Made by a program: the position numbers and the translations under genes | The notes under the pieces: model-generated | What the model saw: only the letters and a program-made list of their open reading frames with translations | Told to the model about the DNA's origin: nothing | The model's database searches: none | Assembly (NCBI RefSeq): GCF_003963535.1 | Contig: NZ_CP034539.1 | Span: 6,510,001 to 6,574,000 of the forward strand | Direction of reading: 5' to 3' | DNA length: 64,000 nucleotides | Source: Streptomyces cyaneochromogenes | GTDB lineage: Bacteria > Actinomycetota > Actinomycetes > Streptomycetales > Streptomycetaceae | Part shown: positions 51,484 through 59,061 of the stretch, piece after piece | Layout: each line of letters begins with the position of its first letter | Position numbering within the stretch: position 1 is the stretch's first letter

Positions 51484-52707
51484 TCAGGGCTGGTTCGGGG
51501 TGCCGCAGAGCGGGGTGGACGGAGGGGAGTCGTCCGTTCCCAACCTCTGCCGGACTCTGTCGAGTGCTTCCAGAAGACCTTTCAGCTCCGCGCCTTTCAC
51601 GTACTCCAGGACGGCCCGGTAGAAGGCGGCGGAGACGTCGGGGTCCATGGCGTCGGCGGCGCTGAAGCAGAGGGTGTGCCCGGAGCGGAGCATGGCGGCC
51701 ACCTGGCCCTGTGTGGCGTTCTCGTAGCGCGTCACGTCCTTGTGGGCGGAGAGCGCGAATCCGGGCGCGTCCGCCCAGGCCTGCTGTGCTTGCGCCGTCG
51801 CCAGATAGCGAACGAACTTCTCGGCGCTGTCGTCGTCGGTGAACTTCACGACGAAGTCCGCCGACACCTCCAGCGGTTGACCCTTGAGCGGCTTCACGTA
51901 GGTGTACGTCCTCACCTGGTCCGCCTCGAAGTCCTGGGCGGAGAGCGCCCCGTGGCTCAGGGAACAGGTGTTGTCCTTCATGTCCTCGGTGGCCTCGGTG
52001 AAGGAGAGGCCGGACGCTTGCGCGAGCTCCTTTTCGTTCTTGTCGATGAGGTCGCGCCAGGTGGACCACGCCTCCGCGACCGACCCCCACTCCCGCGTCC
52101 CCGACGCCCAGGCCTTGTAGGCGTCGACGCCCTCCCCGGCGAGCAGGATGTCCGCGATCCAGTCCGCGCCGGGCCAGCCGGAGGTCGGACCGGAGGCCAG
52201 ACCGAGACACCAGGACTCGGGCCGTGACGCCAGAGCGGCCCAGGTCTTGGGAGGCGGCGGGACGATCACCTCGGGGTCGTACCAGACGAGGCTCTTGACG
52301 TCGGCCTTGACGGGGACCGCGTAGACGACGTCGCCGTGCATGGCCAGCCCGCGGAACGGCTGTACGAACGCTTTCGTGTCGATCGCGATCGGTTGGAGAC
52401 TTCTGTCGTTCCGGAACTTCGTGAGTGCCCCCACACTCGGCAGCACGGCCAGGTCGGGTGCCGCGCCCGCGGCGACCGCGGCGTCGAGCTGGGGCGTCAG
52501 GTCGCGGGTCACCTGCGGTTGGACGTCGATGGTGGGGTGGCTCTCCTCGAAGGCGTCGATGAGCGAGTGGAAGGCCGCGAACTCGGTCCTGGTCCAGGGC
52601 ACCATGATCGTCACTCGGCTCTTCTCGGCGTCCCCGCACCCGACCGCTGTCAGGAGCAGTCCGAGAACCAGGGCGCAGCGCACGAGGGGTGCCGTCGGCC
52701 TTCTCAT
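51484..52707 (-). CDS. Orphan extracellular solute-binding lipoprotein
   Basis: 407 residues from MRRPTAP. Lipoprotein signal with TAVGC and Cys24 as lipidation site. Mature part is an ABC-type solute-binding protein: VTIMVPWTRTEFAAFHSLID, DAAVAAGAAPDLAVLPSVGA, VVYAVPVKADVKSLVWYDPE, AGEGVDAYKAWASGTREWGS. No ABC permease or ATPase lies nearby. In this context it probably acts as a ligand sensor for the membrane protein, kinase and vWA protein, and not in import. Confidence 0.85.
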   Translation of the reverse strand: MRRPTAPLVRCALVLGLLLTAVGCGDAEKSRVTIMVPWTRTEFAAFHSLIDAFEESHPTIDVQPQVTRDLTPQLDAAVAAGAAPDLAVLPSVGALTKFRNDRSLQPIAIDTKAFVQPFRGLAMHGDVVYAVPVKADVKSLVWYDPEVIVPPPPKTWAALASRPESWCLGLASGPTSGWPGADWIADILLAGEGVDAYKAWASGTREWGSVAEAWSTWRDLIDKNEKELAQASGLSFTEATEDMKDNTCSLSHGALSAQDFEADQVRTYTYVKPLKGQPLEVSADFVVKFTDDDSAEKFVRYLATAQAQQAWADAPGFALSAHKDVTRYENATQGQVAAMLRSGHTLCFSAADAMDPDVSAAFYRAVLEYVKGAELKGLLEALDRVRQRLGTDDSPPSTPLCGTPNQP

Positions 52708-52717
52708 GTCCGCCTTC

Positions 52718-53602
52718 TCATGCGTGGGGGAACCTGTACTCGGCGAGACGGTGCTTGAAGCCCACATAGGTGAGCGCACCGGCGGCGACCAGCAGCGGCA
52801 GCATGATCGCCATGACCCATTCGTCGGCATCGCCGTCCCTGCACCGCAGGCATGTGGTGAGGGCGACGGACGCGGTCAGCAGCAGCGCCAGGCCGAGCGC
52901 GGGGCTGGGGTACTGGCGGAAGTGGCGGGCGACGACGTAGCCGGTCGCGCAGACCAGCAGCAGCATGGCGGCCACCGGGACGGTGAGCAGGGGCCACAGG
53001 AGGAGGGGGTTCAGCCAGCGTGCCTCGCGCTGGCGGTCACGGGCAGCGGTCTCGATCGCTTCGAGGTCATGGAGCGACTGGATGAGCCCGCCCGTGAACG
53101 GGACCTCGGCCGTGCCGTCCTCCGCCGTCCTGTCCGCCACCCGCGCGTGCTCGGCCCACACGCACTTCGGGCCTTCGCTCACCACCCTGTTGGCCAACTG
53201 CGCACACGTCGTCAACTGGCCCTGGACGAACTGGAAGTGGCGCCGTCCCTCGTTCCGGTCCGCGTTGCCCTCGGCCGCGGAGGTGAGGAGGGCGCTCACC
53301 TGGGCGGTGGCGTTGGTGAAGTCGGCGCCGGGGCCGGTCAGTTCCTCCGCGTCGGTGCGGATGGCCAGATCCAGCGCGCCCTTCGCCGTGCCGGCGTAGC
53401 CCTGTGCCTCGACGATCTGCCTGATGGCGCCGTCCGTGCGACGAACCGCCTCCGCCTGATCCCCCGCCCGATTGGCGACCACCACGTACAGCAACGCGGT
53501 CAGCACCACCATCCCCAGGATGCCCGCCCTCAGCCACCGCAGCACCACGATCGGATGGGATGCGCGCAGCCGTGTCCGGACCGCACGCCAGCGCACCCTC
53601 AC
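52718..53602 (-). CDS. Multi-span membrane protein with extracytoplasmic sensor-like loop
   Basis: 294 residues from GTG 53602, overlapping the vWA stop (GTGA). One N-terminal helix (VVLRWLRAGILGMVVLTALL), then a ~150-residue extracytoplasmic helical domain with two cysteines (TTCAQLAN, PKCVWAEH), then four C-terminal helices (NPLLLWPLLTVPVAAMLLLV onward) with CLRCRDGD between them. No similarity to known transporters. Topology suggests a receptor partnered with the lipoprotein downstream. Confidence 0.75.
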   Translation of the reverse strand: MRVRWRAVRTRLRASHPIVVLRWLRAGILGMVVLTALLYVVVANRAGDQAEAVRRTDGAIRQIVEAQGYAGTAKGALDLAIRTDAEELTGPGADFTNATAQVSALLTSAAEGNADRNEGRRHFQFVQGQLTTCAQLANRVVSEGPKCVWAEHARVADRTAEDGTAEVPFTGGLIQSLHDLEAIETAARDRQREARWLNPLLLWPLLTVPVAAMLLLVCATGYVVARHFRQYPSPALGLALLLTASVALTTCLRCRDGDADEWVMAIMLPLLVAAGALTYVGFKHRLAEYRFPHA

Positions 53603-55077
53603 GACGCGTCCACCGGCCCACGGCCGAACGTCCCGTCCCCGAGCCGGAACCCGCACTCCTCGCAGAACTTCGCCGACGCCGACGACGACGCCGTACCGCA
53701 GCGGGGGCACGCGCGCGGCCCCGACGGGGCGTCGAGCACCGGGAGTTCGACCGCGTCCGCCAGGCCCATCGGCGCCGCCGTCTTCGTCGAGTCCACCCCG
53801 ATCCGCTGGATCTCCGCACGGGAGACCTCCGGCCGCACCCGCAGCCTGCCGTCGGGGCCGGTGGTGGCCAGGGCGCGCAGCAGGCGCAGACGTGCGGTGT
53901 CGCGCAGGTCCTGTGCCAGACCGGTCGCGAGGCGCAGTTCGTGGTCGGCGCGGGGGAGGTCGCCGCGCAGATGGGCGTCGGCGCAGGCACGCATGGCCAT
54001 GCCGAGTTCGCGTTCGTTCTCCACCCGGGTGAGGTGGGGCGAGCGGGGGATGCCGAAGCCGGGTGTCGAGCGGCGGCGTACGACCATGGCCGCCGTTTCG
54101 GAGCAGGGCCGGCGGGTGCCGTCGGGGCGCTCGGCGTGCAGGGTGATCCGGGCGGCACGCAGCGGCTCGTCGACGGTCAGGGTGTGCGGGTCGAAGCGGA
54201 GGGAGACCTGGTACTGGCGGGTCTCCGGAGGCCAGGAGCCCAGGGGGACATGGGTCTCGAGGTCGTGTTGCCGGCGTGCCGTCAGTTCCGCCTCCACGGG
54301 GCGGGTCTGGCGTACGAACGCGAGCTGGAAACGGTCGTTGAGGCGCAGGCCCAGATAGACCCGGGGCACGACGATGCGCTGCGCCTGCCGCATGAGCCGG
54401 GTGAAGTCCTCGGTGAGGTCGGAGACGGTGACGACGGCCTCGGCGGTGCCGTGCAGGGCCTCGGTGATGCGGAGCAGTTCGGCGTAGTGCCAGTCGCTGC
54501 CCAGTCCCCGGGCGTCACAGACGAACTGGTCGGTGCACGCGGTCAGTACGTCGTCGAGCTGCTCGGGCGTCTCGTGCTCGTCCTTGCCGTCCGTGTAGAG
54601 CACGGCGTGACGCACGGTGTGTGTCGTCACCGAGGTGAACAGGCGCTGGGCGCAGGCCAGCCAGGAGCCGATCGACGTACCGCCCTCGGCGAGTTGGCCG
54701 ACGACCCGGAGCTTGGCGTCCTCCCGTGTCAGGGCGTCGACGCGGGCGAGACCGCCGGTGGCCGGGAAGATCACGTCGGCCTTGTGGTTGCCCGCGACGA
54801 TGCCCAGGAGGGTGCCGTCCCGGAGGGTGTCGACGGCCGCGCACATCGCACGCTTCGCCTCGTCCAGCTTGCGGCCGGACATGGACAACGACCGGTCCAT
54901 GATGAGGATTTCGGCGCCCGGGGTGTCCGGCAGCGCGTCCGCCTCGGCCGCCGCGGAGCGGGCCGTGACGGTGATGAGGGCGTCCGCGCGCTGCTCGTCG
55001 TAGGCCAGATCCGGGGGTGCGTCCACTTCCAGGGCAAAGCTGAGTCCCAAGGGCGAGCTGTCCCCCACCGGCACCAC
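53599..55077 (-). CDS. vWA-domain protein with C-terminal zinc ribbon
   Basis: 492 residues. vWA domain with intact MIDAS: D61-R-S63-L-S65 in ILIMDRSLSMSGRK, a Thr in EGGTSIGSWLAC, Asp in LYTDGKDEHETPEQ. A beta-rich C-region follows (FDPHTLTVDEPLRAARITLH), then helical repeats and a zinc ribbon CPRCG...CEECG near 457-475. vWA proteins act as metal-dependent protein-binding adaptors. Between the kinase and the membrane protein it probably bridges them. Confidence 0.85.
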   Translation of the reverse strand: MVPVGDSSPLGLSFALEVDAPPDLAYDEQRADALITVTARSAAAEADALPDTPGAEILIMDRSLSMSGRKLDEAKRAMCAAVDTLRDGTLLGIVAGNHKADVIFPATGGLARVDALTREDAKLRVVGQLAEGGTSIGSWLACAQRLFTSVTTHTVRHAVLYTDGKDEHETPEQLDDVLTACTDQFVCDARGLGSDWHYAELLRITEALHGTAEAVVTVSDLTEDFTRLMRQAQRIVVPRVYLGLRLNDRFQLAFVRQTRPVEAELTARRQHDLETHVPLGSWPPETRQYQVSLRFDPHTLTVDEPLRAARITLHAERPDGTRRPCSETAAMVVRRRSTPGFGIPRSPHLTRVENERELGMAMRACADAHLRGDLPRADHELRLATGLAQDLRDTARLRLLRALATTGPDGRLRVRPEVSRAEIQRIGVDSTKTAAPMGLADAVELPVLDAPSGPRACPRCGTASSSASAKFCEECGFRLGDGTFGRGPVDAS

Positions 55078-55164
55078 CCGATCGCGTCGCTGCGTGTCCC
55101 TGTGTGTCCCTGTGCGTGTCCCCGTGTCTCTTACGGAGCGTGGATGCGTCCGCTACTTGGCGTA

Positions 55165-57285
55165 TCAGGAGCTTAGCGTTGTGGGTGTTCCTCCGAAACG
55201 GGAATGACCGGTTCTGGCACGTCGTGCGGCCCATCTCCACCGAAGTGGGGGACGCAGCCGGTTCGCGAGGTCCACCAGGGCGACGTACTCGCGCTCGGTG
55301 GGCGCGTGCCGCCCGAGTTCGCGGACCGCGTCGGACAGTTGCGCGCGGTCGCGGTGGTGCAGGAAGTGCGCGTACTGGATCTCGGCGCGCAGTCCGGCGC
55401 GCGCCGCCCTGTCCATGTCGAGGCCGGCCAGGCCCGCCGTGGCCCGCTCCAGGTCGTCCCGGGTCGGCGCCGGTTGGGCCGGCCCGTCGAGGACCATGAC
55501 GCTCAGTCGTACGGCCGCCACGCGCGCCTGCCGTTCGTAGCGGAACTCCTGCGCCAGCCGTACGGCGGTGCCCACGGCCTTCGTCCGGTCGCCTCCCAGC
55601 AGATGCACGCGGGCCAGGCCGAAGCCGGCCGCGCCGAGCGCCGGGGTCGTGTCGAAGACCGCGCCGTAGTGCGAGCCGGCCGCGTCCAGGTCGCCGCGCA
55701 GCTCGGCGCACAGGCCGAGGGCGAGTTGCGGTATCAACTCGCCGGGAACGGCCCTGCGTACCGTGGTGAACGCCGTCGTGGCCGACCGGATGTCCGCACG
55801 GGCCAGCGCGATCAGGCCGCAGTACCAGGCGTGCAGCCAGTGCCAGTCGTCCAGGCCCGCCGCCGCCAGCGCCCGCTCCGCCAGCTCCGGATCCCTTCGG
55901 CTCAGGGCGTGCCGGCTCTCGCCCAGGGCCCGCCTGGTCGAGCCCGCCATGTCCGGGGCGTCGGGATCGGACAACGGGGTCGGCAGCGCGGTCGCGATGT
56001 CGCCGGGCTCGGGGGAGGAGAACGGTGGCCGCATCGACAGCGCCGCGTCCTCGCAGGGCCGCGCCTCGACCCAGTGGGCGAGCGGCCGGGCCGCCCCGAG
56101 ACCGCCGTGCAGGGAATGCGGCATCGAACCGAACAGGGCCGACGGACGGGCCACCTGACGATGGGTCGGCGCCGCCGCCACGACCTGCCGGACGACACCG
56201 CTGAGCTGCTCCGCGAACTGCCGCGCCGACACGAACCGCCGCGGCGGCCGCTCGGTGTCCGTGGCCCGCTCCAGCAGCAGGTGGAGCGAGTCGACGCCGG
56301 GCGCCGAACGGTCGGTCCAGGCGCGGCACACCGAGCGCAGGGTCATGCCCAGGGAGTAGAGGTCGAAGCCCGGGGTCGGGTGCCGATGCTCCGGATCGCT
56401 CTCCGGGGGCGCGTACGCCGGGGTGTACGCCACGACCGGCCCCTCGTCGCGCTGGCGGCGCACCGCGCCGAAGTCGATCAGCCGCACCTGGTCCAGCGCG
56501 CCCGCCGGGCTGAGCTCCCGGAACCGCATGATGTTCAGGGGTTTGACGTCACAGTGCAGCAGGCCCCGGGCGTGCAGGTAGTCGAGCGCCTGGAGGATGC
56601 GGATGCCGTGCGCGAGGAGGGTCTCCAGCCGGTCGCCGTCACGCGCCGAGAGCGCCACGCCGGGGACGTACTCCAGGACGAGGTGCGGTCCCTCGTGCTC
56701 GTAGCCCAGGATGCGGACGATGCTGTCGTGCCGGAGCCCGACCAGCACGTCCCGTTCGTGCAGGGCGGTCTCGGCGACCGACCTGTGCAGGGCCTTGAGG
56801 ACGACGTGGGCGGCGAGGTTGCGGTCGTGGGCGAGGTAGGCCGCGCCGAACGCTCCCGCGCCGAGGACGCGTTCGAGGTCGTAGCGGCCGGCGACGGTAC
56901 GGCCGTCGGGCTGGGTGAAGTCGAAGCCCGTGCCGCATTCCGGGCAGTAGCCCCTCGTACGGCCCGGCTCGCCGTCGCGGCCACGGCCGACCGGCAGCTC
57001 GCAGTCGGGGTTGGGGCAGAAGCGGTGCTCCTCGGCGATGGGCTCCGCCGAGCGGGGCGGCTCCTCCGGGGCGTCGGGACCCTGGTCGGAGTCGACCAGT
57101 CCGAGGCCGTACCAGGGGTCCGGCCGCACCTGTGCCACGCCCCCGCCCGTGCCCCGCACCGGTTCCGGGACGCGGACCGGCGCGGTGGCGCGGTCCTGCG
57201 GCAGCCGCTCGCGGTCGCACACCTCGCAGAAGCCCTGCTGGTCGATCTCGCCACGGCCGCAGTCGGGGCGATTGCACATCCGCAC
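55165..57285 (-). CDS. PknG-like Ser/Thr protein kinase with double zinc ribbon and TPR
   Basis: 706 residues. Two zinc ribbons: C4, C9, C20, C23 and C90, C95, C114, C117 (the second like the PknG rubredoxin-like element). Kinase domain: Gly loop GAGAFGAAY (142-150), Lys164, HCD at 244-246 with VKPLNI, DFG 271-273. HCD replaces the usual HRD. C-terminal half is helical, TPR-like (LAERALAAAGLDDWHWLHAW; LGLCAELRGDLDAAGSHYGA). Starts 4 bp after the protease stop. Likely regulates the vWA/sensor partners by phosphorylation. Confidence 0.9.
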   Translation of the reverse strand: MRMCNRPDCGRGEIDQQGFCEVCDRERLPQDRATAPVRVPEPVRGTGGGVAQVRPDPWYGLGLVDSDQGPDAPEEPPRSAEPIAEEHRFCPNPDCELPVGRGRDGEPGRTRGYCPECGTGFDFTQPDGRTVAGRYDLERVLGAGAFGAAYLAHDRNLAAHVVLKALHRSVAETALHERDVLVGLRHDSIVRILGYEHEGPHLVLEYVPGVALSARDGDRLETLLAHGIRILQALDYLHARGLLHCDVKPLNIMRFRELSPAGALDQVRLIDFGAVRRQRDEGPVVAYTPAYAPPESDPEHRHPTPGFDLYSLGMTLRSVCRAWTDRSAPGVDSLHLLLERATDTERPPRRFVSARQFAEQLSGVVRQVVAAAPTHRQVARPSALFGSMPHSLHGGLGAARPLAHWVEARPCEDAALSMRPPFSSPEPGDIATALPTPLSDPDAPDMAGSTRRALGESRHALSRRDPELAERALAAAGLDDWHWLHAWYCGLIALARADIRSATTAFTTVRRAVPGELIPQLALGLCAELRGDLDAAGSHYGAVFDTTPALGAAGFGLARVHLLGGDRTKAVGTAVRLAQEFRYERQARVAAVRLSVMVLDGPAQPAPTRDDLERATAGLAGLDMDRAARAGLRAEIQYAHFLHHRDRAQLSDAVRELGRHAPTEREYVALVDLANRLRPPLRWRWAARRARTGHSRFGGTPTTLSS

Positions 57286-57289
57286 GGCG

Positions 57290-58996
57290 TCACCCTTCTT
57301 CGATACGGCGGTTGACCTCGTCGGTGTAACGGCGGACCGCCCGGCGCGCGTCCGCCAGCCTGATCGGCACCGTCTGCAGCGCCCGGGCGGCGGGGGCGTG
57401 GAGTTCGGCGAGGCGGCGGTCCTCGTCGCCGAAGTACCGGGCGGCCCGTACGCGGTGCAGTTCCAGGGTCGAGGAGAGGTCCTGGTGGGTTTCGACCATC
57501 CGGCGCAGGGCGTGGTCGAAGCCGGCCACGGCGGCGCGGGCCGCGACGGCCCGGTCGTGCACCGCGGTGAGTTCGGGGCTGGGCTCCGTGGCGCGGGCGA
57601 CGGCCAGCCGGACCCGCAGCCGGGGCGCGTCGCGGGGCGGCAGCCGGGGCGGGTCGAAGAACCGTACGCCCCACTCCTGGTCCAGCGCGGCCGCGGCGTC
57701 CTCCTCGCCGGCGAGCCGGCCGACGACCCGCTGGGCCTGTGCGGTGGTCACGCCCCCGACGACGGATCCGCGGATCGGTTCGGGGTCGAGGGACACGTCG
57801 TGGGCGAGGTCCTGCGGCGGCGCGCCCTCGAAGCCGAGCACGAGCCGCAGCCCCCGCGACCGGGCTCGCTCGGCCAGCGTCCCCAGCAGCTCCCGGACGA
57901 GGGCCTGCGGGTCCTCGGCCCGGTCGACGCCGCCCACCACCAGGCAGGCGGGCGGCCTGCGCCGCAGCAGGTGCCACGCCACCGCGTCGGCGTCGCCGTT
58001 CGGGAGCCCGAACCGGCGCGCGAGGTAGCCGCACACGTCGGCGACCGACTTGCCGCGCGCGTCGTAGGCCGCGTCGATGGCGCCCAGGCCGAGCACCGTG
58101 TCACCGGGCGCGCCGGTGAGTTCCGCGTCGGAGACGGTGGCCCGGGCCGCCGGGTCGGCCGTGCGCACGAGGCGCACCAGCCACGAGTCGCCGACCGCGG
58201 TCGTGCCGCCGGTGCCGACGACGACGGTGCCCGGGCGGCCGCTGTCGAGCTGCCGGGTGAGCTCCTGCGTCAGGGCGAGCCGCAGCGGGTCGTCCAGCAC
58301 GTCCTCCGCCAACGCGCCCCGGGAGCGCCCCAGTTCGTCGGCCGCGTCGCCTTCGACGAACCCGAGCTCCCCGATTTGGGGCAGATACGTCAGCACCGTC
58401 TCGGTCGGCAGCATCCAGGCCGCCTTCGCGTCGCCGTCGACGAAGTCGGCCACCACGATGCCGATGACCCGCCCGTCGAACTCGCCGCCCCGCGCAAGCA
58501 CTCCGGCGCCCGAGTACCCCCGCTCGATCCACGGATCGCCCAGGCGCACCCGCTTCATCAGCCCCCACTCGCCCTCCCGCCCGCCGGACCCCGCGAGCTG
58601 CGCGTCGGCCCCCATGCCGAGCGGATCGGCATGGGGAAACCCGTAGACACGCACCGTGCCGCCGGAGATGGGCGCCTTCCACAGCGTGGTCCGGGTGCCG
58701 CACCCGGCCGGCTCGTCGAGTTCGAGCAGCGCCACGTCGCCGCGCTGCGTGCCGTCCTCGTGCACCCATGTCCCGGGTGCCACCCGCGCGGGGCGGGTCC
58801 ACTCGGGACGGCACGCCACACTGCTGATCCGCACATGGCGCGTGGTGCCCCCGGGCGCCGCTCCGGCGTACCGGACGACGTGCGCGCAGGTGAGCACATG
58901 GCGGTCGTCGAGCAGCACCCCTGCGCCACAGGGCGTGCCGTCCTCGTCGTCCACCCTCACCCGCCACGGACGGTCCTTGTGGTGATGCAGGGCCAT
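57290..58996 (-). CDS. Trypsin-like serine protease with large C-terminal helical domain
   Basis: 568 residues from MALHHHKD; an upstream ATG (59026) would add 10. Catalytic triad H39 (LTCAHVV), D87 (RGDVALLE) and S162 (RGYSGAGV), no signal peptide, so intracellular. Residues about 205-400 look like a degenerate ATPase/STAND-like region without a clear P-loop (VVVGTGGTTAVGDSWLVRLV; CLVVGGVDRAEDPQALV). The end is helical. Such proteases head actinobacterial conflict or programmed-response operons with vWA and kinase partners. Confidence 0.83.
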   Translation of the reverse strand: MALHHHKDRPWRVRVDDEDGTPCGAGVLLDDRHVLTCAHVVRYAGAAPGGTTRHVRISSVACRPEWTRPARVAPGTWVHEDGTQRGDVALLELDEPAGCGTRTTLWKAPISGGTVRVYGFPHADPLGMGADAQLAGSGGREGEWGLMKRVRLGDPWIERGYSGAGVLARGGEFDGRVIGIVVADFVDGDAKAAWMLPTETVLTYLPQIGELGFVEGDAADELGRSRGALAEDVLDDPLRLALTQELTRQLDSGRPGTVVVGTGGTTAVGDSWLVRLVRTADPAARATVSDAELTGAPGDTVLGLGAIDAAYDARGKSVADVCGYLARRFGLPNGDADAVAWHLLRRRPPACLVVGGVDRAEDPQALVRELLGTLAERARSRGLRLVLGFEGAPPQDLAHDVSLDPEPIRGSVVGGVTTAQAQRVVGRLAGEEDAAAALDQEWGVRFFDPPRLPPRDAPRLRVRLAVARATEPSPELTAVHDRAVAARAAVAGFDHALRRMVETHQDLSSTLELHRVRAARYFGDEDRRLAELHAPAARALQTVPIRLADARRAVRRYTDEVNRRIEEG

Positions 58997-59061
58997 ATGC
59001 CCACGGTATGGCAACAACCGCCACATGCACCCGAGTTGTCAAGCCTCCATGGGGCCCGCAC

